From Atrichornis clamosus (taxonomy: Eukaryota > Chordata > Aves > Passeriformes > Menuridae), in the NCBI GenBank assembly GCA_013400975.1, contig WBMZ01003496.1, positions 124,001-188,000 on the forward strand: a stretch of 64,000 nt of DNA. Reading direction: 5' to 3'. Below, in pieces: positions 1 to 12,964 of this stretch. Position numbers and translations under genes: made by a program. How positions within the stretch are numbered: the first letter of the stretch is position 1; each line of letters starts with the position of its first letter. A model generated the notes under the pieces. That model did no database searches. It was not told the origin of the DNA and saw only the letters and a program-made list of their open reading frames with translations.

Positions 1-3000
1 ATGTGAGGATCTGTACTGAGGCAACTCCGTGAATTCAGTGCATCCAGTTGACTTATGTGATAAGGGATGAAGCCAAACATTTCAGTCAGTCCTTGTCACC
101 TGCTGTCCCCGGCAGAAGGTAACAGATTGTGTGAACTTTGTCATGACTTGAAATTTTATGAGTAACATCTTGTGATCAAGCTCCTGTCCCTGAAATCTGT
201 GCATGGAGATGAACCAAGCCGTGCTGCACAGCCCAAACCCTGGCACACACAGTGCCAGCCACCTTCTGCTGGTCAAGTCATCTTTCACTTAACTCTCCTG
301 CAGCTCAGCAGTGGGTGAGGAAGCACTGAGGAGATTTTGTTTCCTTGGGAGAAAGTCAGATTGACATTAGCTTCACCCTCACCGAGGAGAGAGAGCAAAG
401 GAAGAACTACAACCTCCACCTGCCTGTCCTGCTCAGCGTCTTGTCCTTTGTTGAAGAGAAGACAGGGACATGGAGGCAGCCCCAAAACATCTTCAGCAAC
501 AGGAATTCACACTAGCCAGCCTCATACACATATCACCCCTGCAGGAAAGTCTGCAAAAGGACACAAATTTAACAGTCTCCCATCACGGCCCATCCCTGTT
601 TCTCCTGCTGCTGCGTCCATGCAGAGGCTCACGGCGTGGGCTCAGCCTGCACAGGCAGTGATGGCTGTGAGGAAAACTGCTGTCACCTGGGGATGGCACC
701 ATCCCTTCACCCCCTGCAAGCACTGACATCCTCTCCACTCCCTCCTCAGGAGCTGGGAGCTGCTCCAGAGAGGCCAGCCAGCTCTAAAACCAAACTCTGC
801 TTTTTCACTTACTGTGTTCCAGTCCATGAGAGTGGGCATTGGCTGTCAGGCAGCTGTGGTCTCAGCGGATTGTGTTTGTGGTGGGGCACTTGGGATTCCT
901 GATTTCTAGTCCTGGTGCTGCCTTTTGCTCGGTGTGTGGCCTTGGAAGACTCACTTAACTCTGCAGCACAGCAGATTTTCCTTCTCTTGGATGGGGAAGT
1001 GACACCTGCCAAGCCACAGCTGGGATAAACAGCAGCATCCTGCTAAGGAGTAGAACCTCTTACACTAGGAGCTCAGAGGGAAGACACTAAAATAAAGTGA
1101 TTAATAATGTGAATTGTGCAGTGGTTATTTTCTATCCCAGACACAAATATGCTGTGTTGACGAGTTGTTCTTTGCCAGTTCTTTGAAGGGAAGGTGTACC
1201 ATCACATTGCACCAGCTACTGGAAGTTTGCATGCTGACATATTTCTTTCAGCACAGGGCTGATCTAGCTGATAGAAAACAGTTCCATTAATATGGTGTGG
1301 GAAGGAAGGGGATGAAGCTCCTTGGCTTCCCCTTCCTGTCTATGTAATGCTCAGAGCTGTACTCAGAGGTGAATCTGCTTGAGGGTCTCCTAACTCTGTG
1401 CAGAGCCAGTTCTGGTACTGGGTGTACTTGTCATGACAGTGAAGGACCCTGTTCTGACTCTTGGATGTTGGAGCTGCACGTTGTAGTGTTGCAGGAAATG
1501 ATATCAGAATCTGGCTGCTCCCTCATTTAGAAAATTCAGGGAAACCAGACTTTGTTGAGACAGGCTCTGAACGTCCTGCTTAATCAGAGACAACAGGGTT
1601 TCATGGAGATGGTGAGAAGGGCTGCATATGCTGAGTTTTGTGCTTCAGTTTCCTCTGCTGTAGAAGTAAAGGGGAAACTAATGAGAGGGGATGAATTACT
1701 CTAGCTTAGAAATCACCTAAGCTACGTTCCCATATGGAAACCTCTTCCCCTCTGCCTCACCACTACAAACCTCTGTGTCCCTATTGTCTGAGCAGTCAAG
1801 GGCACCAGAAGTCCTGAATCCTTCCTGTGAGTAGCAGACGGTGCTGATGTTCCCTGGAGAAGTGGACTGAGGGCTAAAGGATCCAGGTTCTCGTTGTGTT
1901 TGGCCCCCCCCATGCCTGTGGCAGCAACCTCAGCAGATTGCACCATCAGCTGCTGCAACAGGAGGTCTTTGCAAGGTGTGAAGGCATCAAGCTCAAGGAG
2001 TACATGGTAAAACAATACCACATGTTGAAAGCACAATAGGAGTAAGTCCATTTTGGCACAGTCTTGCACATGAAATCCCCTTTAATTTCAGTAACGTCAC
2101 AGTCCTGGTCTCAGGGAACCTACAGCAATATATTCTGTGCCATAAATAAATCCACTTGGGGACCAATAAACTAAACTGTTGCTAATTTGTAATGTGCCAC
2201 TTTTGCAGCAGCATCCAAAATTCATATGCACTAAGATTCCAGGGCTGGAAAGAATGAGGTGACTTGTCCCTAACCACTGCTTAACTTTTTAAGTTACACT
2301 GGTGAGTCGGGTGCAGTTTGGCTTTTAGTGAGACCCCTGGGGAAGCAAGGCCATCTTAGCCTACAGTCTTAAAAAGGGGCTGTTAAAATAAAAGCATACC
2401 TATTAAAAAAAAATAAAATGCAGGGAAATGATGTCTTTGTGACTGAAGCAGGAACACTTGTGCCATTCAGGGATGACTCTCACATTCTGGCTGTCACCAC
2501 TGATAAGCACAAGTGATTTTGCCTGAAGAGACTTTATAGGAACAGATGGGCCCTCTTGCATGTAAGGTCTCTGTGCCTGGGGTTATTGCTTGGCTCGTGG
2601 AGGCCTTTCTGTCTGGCTGTTAGCAGAGGAAGGGCAGTGTGGCTCCTCAGCAGGGCAGAGTGGTGCTTTCTGGGGCAGTGGATAGCAGCTGGTTGTTGTT
2701 TGGACTGAGAGGGTCCCACGTGTGCCTCCGTCTCCCTCCTTCAGTGTCTTGTGTCTGCTTGGTGGGGCTGGCCTTAGATTAGGATCGGCTTTTTCCAGGC
2801 TAAAAGTAATAATCCAGGAAACACAGCAATGCTGATTGTGCAGGGCAAATCTGTGAGAGAGATTTTGACTTTTCCCCTTTTGTTGCCACCAAAGAAAGTG
2901 ATGTTCTCTGTTCTGTCACACCTGGGAGTTGAAAATTCTGCTCTTTCAACTTTTTGGGCTCATACTAACATGAAAGCAAGTGTCAGCGGACTGGTTTTTC

Positions 3001-5062
3001 TCTCAGGACACAACACTTTTTTCTGCCAGCTCTTTGGGTGGCTCATGACCAGGAAGACACTCTAAGCAACCTCAGACAGCTGAGTGCCCTGCTGTTATCA
3101 CAGAAGCATCAAGCTCCTGCATAGCTTTTCCTCCTCCTTGAAAAGCCTTTCTGCCCAGAACTGGCCTCATCCTCCCATTCTATAGATAATATGCAGCATC
3201 TCTCCTAGTGAAGTGGCAGCCTCTCCCAGGATGAAGCCGATAGATACTCCTGTACCAGAAAAAACAGCAGTAAATGCATCATCAGCTACATTGAATACTG
3301 TGAAAATAAAGATTTACCAGTTCTGTCCTCAAGGATTTATAGCTTGCCATGGACTTCCTCTGTGGTTCTGGGTGAGTGGGTTGTATTGTGTCTCTCTGCT
3401 CCAAGAAGGGACCCCAGATCATCTTTTCAGCCTCCTGTTGTCCCTGGAAGGGTGGAAGGGACAGCTGAAGTGGCAATGGGCTCGTGCTTGCAGAGCATAA
3501 GGAGTGCAGTGGGCACGGCCAGCGAAGCCCCTCAGGGTCTCCCCGGCAGTGTCAGCCAGGCCCTGAGAGAAACACTGATCGTTAAGGTCATGTAAGCACC
3601 ACAGACAAACAACACCGACAGCCTGAGCTTCTGCAGTGTTGGTTTTCTTCGGTATCTTCACTAGATCAGAGCTTGTGTCCTGCTGCTGTGTCCTTGGTGC
3701 TGTGTGTCAGCCCTGAGATTCTGCTGCACCCTTTGTGCAGGGAGGGCTTTGCAGCCTCCCCAAAGGCTGAAGGAGATCTCCAGGTGGGACAGTTCTCCAG
3801 TGTTAGGAATTTCTCCAGCTTGCTGTCTCTAAGTGCATAATTTGCATCCATCTGGAAAACCTTCTTGTCGTGATCAAACTTGATCTTCTCAGAGAGGACC
3901 CACCAAATGTGGTGGTTCAGCAGATAAACCAGTGTAAGTTTAAATAAGTCCTAATAGGAAGAAGTATTGTTGAGTGTTTATTGCAAGGTCAGGATCTCTC
4001 ATATTAATCTTTCTCTTCAGCACTGGCAGCTCACCCAAAAGTAATATCTAGGAGTTCAGGTATATGGGACCTTTGGGAGCTCACTGAATTCCTGCCTGCC
4101 TCCAGAGCTCCCTAATGGGCTGCACGAGTGCTCTTAAATGATGATTAAGTCAAGTCACCTCCCTGTGCCATTGCGGGTTGGCATGTGGACAGCTATTTAC
4201 ACTTTATCTGACACCTAAATTGCTGCATCACAGTAACTTCAACTGTGGTTTGCATGCTTAGTGCGAGACTTCTACCCCATCCCTCCCCAAAATGGCTATA
4301 AATGATAGCAGGACTTAACCTAGTCCCCACATGAAAATAAATTTGGAGATCTCCACATCAGCATTTAGTTTGTATTCGGAGCTTGCTTTTGAAATATATC
4401 CCTCAGTGTTACCCCTGTTGCACCTTAGTGCTTATTGTGGATTCAACAGACATTCAGTCCTTGAGACCAGTGTAGGACTAAGCCAAAACAAACCTCCTGA
4501 AATGTATGTAATGTTTATGTCAGGCCCTACCTCTCCCCTGATCCATTCCTGTCAGGCCACACTACCTGCCAATTTAGCCAATTCAGACTTTGATTATTTT
4601 ACCAGCTTCCCCCAACCCCTCCTCCATCTCACAGTCACAAGAACCCCTTTTCACTCGGTTTCGCTGTAGTCCACGTGAATCGGTGCCGCTCACAGGGATG
4701 GGATTTACTCACTTGATTAGAAGCTGGGACATTGGACTGTGAGCTCTGGAAGATTGTCATCGCTGACTCTTTTGACCATTGTTAGCTGACCTAGGCTGAC
4801 TTGTACCAGCTAAGTCTGTTGTTACTTCATTAGCTGTATTTTTGTGTTCACTTCTGTTTATCTATCAATATATTTTGTGCTAAGAGCATTATTGCAAGGC
4901 CAAAGGATTATATTATCCAGGCTGTCTGAGCTCATCACATCTTGCAATGCTTTTAATTCCTTCCTCATTAGTAAAGGATCCTGAGTGATTAGCTAGTACA
5001 TGATTGCCATGGCCAAAATAAAAGTTCTTTGACATTATTCAGTACCCTGAGTGGAGGTAGAG

Positions 5063-5200
5063 CTTTTTCCTTTCTTTTATCTTTTCCTTTAATCCTTTTT
5101 CTTCCGCTTCCCATTCCCTTCCCCTTCCTTTTCCCCTTTCCCTTTCTTCCTTTTCACCTTTTTTACTTTCCTCTTCTTCCCTTTTCTTTCTTTCCCCTCC
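5063..5200 (+). repeat. Polypyrimidine (CT-rich) low-complexity tract
   Basis: About 138 bp made almost only of C and T, with a handful of interrupting purines. It contains repeated TTCC, CCCTT and CTTTT blocks. The open frames on both strands here are low-complexity translations (Phe/Leu/Pro on one strand, Lys/Glu/Arg on the other) and are not genes. Long homopurine/homopyrimidine tracts can form triplex structures. Whether this one does is unknown. Confidence 0.9.
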
Positions 5201-8200
5201 AGCCCTGCTCCCTGGTGCTTGCTGGGCTGAAAAGTTACAGAAGCTGTTTTCTGTCAATTTGTTGATATCTTCTATCCCTCCTAGCCTGGCATAGAACCTG
5301 CTTTTGTTAGTTTTCCTTTGAGGAATACATGTGCACTTCCAGCATGAGGTCTGAGAACCTTGACCCTCCAGGCATGACTAATTCCCACTTACAAGACCAC
5401 TACAAAATCCATCAGATCAGCAGTGTCAGGGAGTCAGGAAAAGCTCGGCAGGCTGGAGCTGGTCTCCCTGTGCTGCGTGACAAGCTCCATGCCCTTGGTC
5501 AGCTGGGCTTGGCAGGGATGAGGTCAAGGAAGAGTGGCTCTTGGAAGGAGTGGGAGGCAGAGGGAGCGAAGGAGGGTGTTGCAGGCAGCCAGGGATGTAT
5601 TAATGCTGCCTTCCTTGTGGCCAGACACCGTGGCTCTAGGAACGGTGCAGATTGAAACCAAGGAGTTTGAGATGGCTCGTGGTGTTTGAAAGCCTGGGGG
5701 TGGAGACTTCTCTGGGGCTGAGTTTGAAAGTAGGAAAACAGCAGCACAAAGCTGCCTACAAGTTTTTGGGAAGTTGCCTTCAAAGTTTTTTCTTTACACT
5801 GTTCAGCAGTGGTGGTGGTGATAATCCCACGTGGTTGTGGGGTCTAGGTGGGTTGGTGGATTTGATTGTGTCTTTTATACAAGCGTGTCTTAGACTTGAG
5901 AAACAGAATGACCGTCCCAAAGAGGTCTCTGGGATTTTATCCAAACAGCTTCATCTCAACCAGACTCTGGATGATTTCAGCTCTCTGTGAGGCCAGCTCT
6001 GAGTGCTCCTCAAAAATCCCACCTGAAGACACAGAGCTCAATGTGACACATACAGCCTGTGTGTCAACCTCTTGACATGTTCAGTCATAGCCCCAAAACC
6101 AGCACAGAAGCAGAGTAAAAACTTGCACAGAAGTGAGGTCTGAGAGAATGAGAGCCCTCCAAGAAGGAAACCTTGGGAGATGGGAGGCATCCTTGCATCA
6201 CAAAAATGGGATTTGCTTTTAGTTGCCCAAAGGGAGCTGGAAAAAACAGTGAGAGAGGAAGACAGTGTCTAAGGGGAACAAAACCTGGAGAGAATACAAT
6301 ACTAAAAATAAGTGAAGGATCTCAATTTCTGTTGCGAGCTGTAGGAAATAGAGTTTGGTTTTATGGACACAACTCTCATACAAATCAAGGCTGGGATGTA
6401 GGAGAGGTCTATAGAGAGCTGATTCAGCAGCTTTGCTGGCTTTTTCACTTGGAATTGTTCAGTTTTCCCCTTTGGACTTCAGGAAGGAAATTTCAGCATT
6501 GCTTGAAACCTTCTCAGTCACATTTCTTAAACCTAAACCTGCTATGAACTATGGGAAGGTGTTGTTATAGAGTTTCTGTTCTAACCTGGAGAGTGCTGAA
6601 TTCGCTGTGGGCCCAATCCAAGAGCCATAGAAATCAATTTTAGGATTGCCATATCCTTCAACAGAAATCGGACCAAAGTGCAGAAGTTTCCTATTGCTCT
6701 GTCCCATTTATGTGGATTTTAGTCCACTCAATTTAAAAGAATAGTTTACAGCATGAGGAACAAACCTTTTTTTGTGTGGTTTTTTTTGTGTTTGGATTTT
6801 TTTGCTTAATGTTCTTTCCTTGCTGTTACTGACAAAGGAATGATAGTTATGAATTTTTTAATTGTTTTAATGTGTCATGAGGAGGAAAAGTGATTGAAAT
6901 ACTTGGTAAAGGAAGTTTTCTCATTCAGCTTGAAAGTGGAAAGGTTGGTGTGAAGGTTGCTCTACTTGAGTACTTGGAAGAAACAAGATGTCCACCATTT
7001 GAACACCAATTCCTGTTAAGGTTCTGAGGTTTTAGCCAGGAAAACAGCAATGCTGTGGCAGAAAATGCCATGCTAATTGAAGGCAGCTACTCTCCGTGAC
7101 TGGCCCTTCCCATCCCTGTGCATCACAGTCCTTTGGGATGTGGGTTCATAAGGCTGTACCAAGTGACTCATCCCTGTCTTCCTGTCACCCCTTCAAAGGG
7201 GGAAACCCATTGTGTCTCACTGTCCTCTTACCCAAGGGGATTTATCCAAACCGCATCAGGAAAGCTAACACACATCTTCTAAACACAAGTTAGTGTCTTC
7301 ACCACTGGGCACAAACTTTCTTTTTTTCTTTCTAGCTCCATTGCAAGTCTCTACTGAGACACTTTGGCAGAGCTCTCGTATGAATTTGGGCTGAACAGCA
7401 GAACAATTGTAGGGTGGTTGTGCTAGAAACCTGCCTGATCACACTTTTAATTCATCCCAAATTCAGCTGAAGCCCAAACAACTTCTCTGTGCAGAGAAGA
7501 GCAACGGGAAGCATCACCTCTGCAGGGTTGCATCGCTAGGATCAAGTCCTACTTGGATTCCTTGAGGCTTCCCTTCACACCATTTCTGCCTCATCAGCTT
7601 TTTTCACAGAAGTTGTAGGAACAGAATTGTTTGGAGACCTGTACCCTGTCCATAACGTACTGTAAGAACAGACAATAAATTCATTAGCCTTGAACAAGGA
7701 GGCTGCAAAACTAACATGGGGACAAATGCGTTCTCATCTCTTCAGGCTTTCACTGCCTCAAACATTTTATTCTCAGGGGGGAAGAAATAAGACGGAAATC
7801 ATCCAATTAATGCCTGCAGGATAAATGCCCACTGATGGAAGTGAGAGGGATCCCTGACACATCCTGTACATATGTGAACAATAGCCCCAGAGCCTCCTGC
7901 TCAGCCTTTTACTGAGATGTTGCTTCTTGGTTGGGGTTTAGGGTTTGGTTTTTTATTTTCCATCTTAGCGTACTAATTCAGAAGTAATACATATTTTAGA
8001 ATGGAGCTGTGGAGCGGCTCATTTACGGTGAGATCTGACCATAAGCGTGTGATGGATGGACTTCAGTTTAAATGCCAGTGGTTGGGAGAGCAGCAGGCGG
8101 TGGCTGGCCCTCGAATCCTACGCCATCCACATGTTCCAGCTGCAGGGGACCTCATTTTATGGAGCAAATTTAGCAGGGGTTTAGCCTGGCCTCAGGGATT

Positions 8201-11200
8201 TCTGAACCCTCACTAAGGAGAAAGGAAAGATGTCTAGGTAAACGTGACTGAAGGAAATATGTCCATTGCCCATAAGAAACTGTTAAAACTGGTCCTCAAT
8301 TTGTCCCTTCAGCTGATCTTTGTAATACCTGGGCAAAGAAGGTGGGAGTCCCTCATTTTGTGTTGTAATCGGGTGGTGGACCTTGGTGCAAATCCATCAG
8401 CTTGAAAGAATTACTACTGGATTATACCAGTGAGAACCTGAAAAAATGTCACCTGTAAATAACTGCTGTAAAGGCAAATGTTTGAAAACCTCAAGGATGC
8501 TGAGCTTTGATTTACACAGTTCAATTTCAGCCAAGCCAGTATTGGCCTGAGGTGAGTTTTATTGACAGGAAGCTGCTCCAGGGAAGCAGGGTTCGATTGT
8601 CTGTGCTGACAACAAAGTGAAGATGTGTCTCTGAGCAGTGGGCTCCGCTGAGGTGCGGGTGGTGACATTTCTTACTCAAGCCTCTTCAAGGAAATGCTGC
8701 TGGGTTTTATGGGCCAGGCCCTTTCAAAGTTCATCTGATGTTAAGGTTTGTCATAACCTTCCTTTAAAAGGGTTGAGTTGTGCTGCACCACTGACCTGAG
8801 AGAGCACAGGATTGTGCCATGGCTGGGTGTCTAGTTGAGAATATTAATTGCCAAGCTTACTATTATGAATCTGTCATTATTATGAGTTAGTATATTGATC
8901 AACAAAGTGATGATACGGGGAAGCAAATTATCTAGAATGTAATACTCAGTGATTTAGTGCTTGTTAAACTGGCTGCTGGAGGAAGATGAGCACTTCCTGA
9001 GCCTGGCCTTGCCATTTCCTATTGAGTAAACATATTTTCTACTGTTAGCCTTTTTCAGTTCAAAGCCATATAAGTCTTTTGGGAAGTAGAGGAGAATCCA
9101 CCAACTGTAGATCTTTTAGTGAAAATAAATAGATTGTCATCTGTTGCAGTACTGTCACATTGCTTTCCATTTACAACTGGAAAAAGAAAGAGGCTAAAGA
9201 CTATTCCTATTATTTTCCCTTGATTTGTTCCTTTCTTTGCTTGCATGTGTGGGTGGGTTGTTAAGGTTTTTGTCTTGCTTTGTTTTGCAATTTCTTATGG
9301 CCCACATTCTGATGTGCTGCAATTCATCTGCAGGCTGTGAGGCTGGAGCAGTGTTTGAATTTCTGCCTGTAACTCAAACAGGTAGTAAGTGGGTAGGTTA
9401 TAGTTTAGGGAGTAGGTGGAAGATAGTGAAACTATATGTTTGGGAAGTTTAAAAAATGTCCATTGACCACAGTTCCTATGTAGGAGGAGATGTCCTTCCC
9501 ATCCCGCTCCTCCTCCTGTTCCTGAATGGTTTTGCAGAGTGGCTACGACTAAAGCTTTGCTAAACTGAAAGTGCCACAGCCTGGGATGATAATAAAAAAA
9601 GATGCCTGTTGTTATAAACAGTCAATTATTTTCCTTCTTTCTTGTGGAGTTGTTATTAAGCCAAAAGGTTCAGAAGTTCAAAAATATAAAGGAATAACTT
9701 GTACAAGAAAAGAAAGGAGGCTATTTCACAAGCTATTGATGCTTCCACTGGGAATTAGCAGTAGCTGTTAGAGCAGCCAGGGTCATACAGAGCGACCATG
9801 CGTTCAGCTCCCACTTAGAAAACCCCTAATTTTTAACTTTTTCACAGCCACAAGCTTATGTTTCTGGCAATGAAAAGTGGGGGGAATATTTGAGGAGCTC
9901 TTATTAAAAAAATAAACTTCAAATGATGATTGACTCCCCTTTTATGTCTCTAGAATGGGGCCCATAAATCTCAACAGTTTTCTCTTCAATGGCTACTTGT
10001 TCTTTTTGGTTGGTGACAACTTTTATTTTCAGCGAGCTCAATTTTTAAATTAACCCTTGTGTTGACTCAAGCCTCCTTGTTTGTCTTTGCTTTGCCTCCA
10101 ACGGATGGAGAAATGCTTAGCATATGGTAACAGACATGGGATGTGCACATCAGTGTGTCCCTGGGAAAAGGAGCAACCAGACTTCAGAAGCTGCTTCCAA
10201 AGAAAGTATTCACAGTTACTGAGAGTCCCCTTTCAGTTCCTTAACACTGGACTTCTGACAGACAGGTGAGCACTGCAGGTTTAACTTATTTGAGCACAAA
10301 TATTCAGATTCACATATGGGCATTCAGGCTTCCAGTCCCACCTGGTATGGATGGATTCTGGCACTCCTCCTTTGTCATTCTTTTAATAGCAGCTGTAGGG
10401 ACACAGCTGTCCAGTGGTCCCTGGATTTTTTTTGTGTTTAGAACAAAATCCAACCTTTGAAGCCTAGTAAGGAAACAGCTAATATAAACCTCATAGGAAT
10501 CTCAGGCAGCATCAGCCACTGAACGTGCCAGAAGACACAACTGAAAAATGGATTTGATGAGGGCTGTGCCCGTGGGTGTCGGTCAGCCTCTGAGTCTCCT
10601 TCCCAGGTATCCGGGCTCTGGGAGCCAGGAACATGCATATTCCAGGGCCTGCCTGTGTGTGGCCAGCCGAATTTGGAAGCTCTATCTTATATCTTTCTGT
10701 CAGTGACCTGTTATACAGTCCTGGAGCCTAATGCTTGTGTCAACAGGAGGTTAGGTTTCACGGCATCCTGAGCAGAGCAGGAATGTCCTTGCTTATATTT
10801 GTCTCCCCAGGAGAGGAGAGGGTGGGAGAGAGGCATTCAACAGCTACTGGGCAATCTTCTGCCGTCTCCTGACAGGTAGTGATATAAATCAGAGCCTTGA
10901 GTGGGCTCTGCTTAGATCCCTATCAGCCGTGATTAATTCAGTGCTATAGGTGGAAGGATAAACGTGGCTTCCTGTAATCTTAATTGTTTCCACCAGCCTT
11001 TGAACTGATGCATCCATCTGGTAGCATTTAGTCGTGAATACAAAGGGTCAAGCTCTGCCCAAGACTGCAGGGTAGGCAGCAGACCCAGTTCTGAGGAATG
11101 CCAGTGCCAGCTGGGAGTGGGTCCCGTGCTGATGCAGTACAGCAGAGGCAAGGGACTCGAGTTAGTCCTCAAGAGGTGACTTCCAGTATCATCTGGAAGC

Positions 11201-12921
11201 TTTTAGGTGCCAGAGCGCCTGAATTTATTAGACAAGAGGCTGGCAAAAGTGCTTTAAGATGGCTAGGGATGAGCTGGGGCCTTCACTCGATGCTACAGGG
11301 ACATCTGTTCAGCCATTCCCAATGCTCTTATGAAAAGTCCGAAGGGAAGACAATGGGATTGCGTTACTTGAGCAATTCCCATTGTAATTGAAAGGGATTT
11401 TGCGGATCTTTCTCAGGACTACTCTCTTCTTGCATCAGGAGTCCTTCCCCTCCTCTCAAGGCTCTCTTTAATGGCTTTAGTCTGTAATCTTTGCAAGTCA
11501 TCCATCTACCTTCAGAGCTGTGCGCAGGGCTTGGCATCACTCTGACATTCTTGTGTACAAAGCATTCCCGTGATAATAGCTTGAAAAATGTCATGCTAGT
11601 TTTGTTCCCTCTTTAACATTGCCATGTACCTATGGGAAATTCTGAAAAGGGCAACAGTCTTGAGATATTTGGTGGAGGGGGCGTGTTTTGAAAGCAGAAA
11701 AATTGTTGGCAAATGCAGCGTGCAAGGAACAGAACAAGCTTATTTCAGCTGACAGCTTTGGAGAAAACCAGCATTGCTAAGTTTCAAATTAGTGTGGGTA
11801 GACACAAATAAGAAAATTTAGGGCTAACAATTCAGAGGGAGTAGTTTATTGCTTTTTGGTTAATCCCTTTTCAGTTTCTATCAGCATAGAAAGAGCAGAG
11901 CTCTCAGTCATTTGTGCCCAAAGCAAAATGTGATGAAAACATGCAAACTAAAGTGTAATTTAACTTCCTAAAAGCAAAGAGGAGAGGTCACCCCATCAGA
12001 AAAAAAGAGTCAGAATTTGCAATTTAAACAAGACTCCATGAAGTCTTTCAGTAATGCTTGTATCCTAATGCTTTGAATCCAGTAACTTCTAGTTACCAGA
12101 GCCCAGTAAAGCCATGTTTCCTGAGCAACTTCTTTTGCAATCTATTCAATTTTTGCCTCTCTATGTAAACTCTGACATTTTTCTCAGATGTGTTCATTGT
12201 TTGTGCCTTCACTGAATAATTCCAAAGCTTCACATCATTTCTAAGTGGTCCTGAGCATTTGCTACCCAAAATGCAAACTAATTTTCTTACAATTTTATAA
12301 TTATATCCCAAAATTTGACAAACAATTAAATGGCAAGCGTAACTGCCCTTGTACAAAATGCAAACATGGGGCAAAACTCCCCGCCAAGTGAATTAGTAAA
12401 GGATGGCTGGGGCAAGTTAAGTTGATCAACTCCCATCTGCAAAGAAATGGGCCTATAAAGCCACCTGAACCCACTCCCCACCCTACCTGGTTTAGGGAAG
12501 GTAAAAAGACCATGAGCAGGGAAGAAATGCAGACCAGATGTTATCTTCAAAATGAGCTGGTCCCCCACAGGTTTGTGGAGGATGTCATTTCCTACCCCCT
12601 GCACCATCCCCGTCTCCTGCTCCGGGGCGCGCTGGGAGGATTTCAGCGGGTGTCAGTCATTGGAACGATGCTAAATCACACCAGATGAGGCTGACTCTAA
12701 AGCTCCTGGTGCTCCTGGCAGTCAGGCTTAGGAAGTGAAGTCAAACCTGGAAGCAATCCTCTGTGCTCAGCTCGGCACCCATACCGCTGCTTTGGGATTC
12801 CTTGTTGGATGTGTTCCCTTCTGTCCTGAGAGAGAACAATGGGCTGAAGCCTCTGAGCTCCAGCCCCGCTGTCACGATTGTGCAAAGGGCTGCTATTCCT
12901 CCGTACTATTCCAGGTTAACA

Positions 12922-12964
12922 GCTTTTTGGGAGTTGCTTTTTCGCTTTTGGGAGTTGCTTTTTC
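12922..12964 (+). repeat. Tandem duplication, 22 + 21 bp
   Basis: Two adjacent near-identical copies occupy 12922-12943 and 12944-12964 (core TTTTGGGAGTTGCTTTTTC). They differ by one T in a T run. The duplication is followed by a second small duplication at 12980-13000, where GAGCTGTGTC occurs twice in tandem. Slippage in non-coding DNA is the likely origin. Confidence 0.9.

Noticed and set aside
5029..5265. Hydrophobic 78-codon frame that looks like a membrane protein
   Set aside because: It is the translation of the polypyrimidine tract (Phe, Leu, Pro), not a gene.
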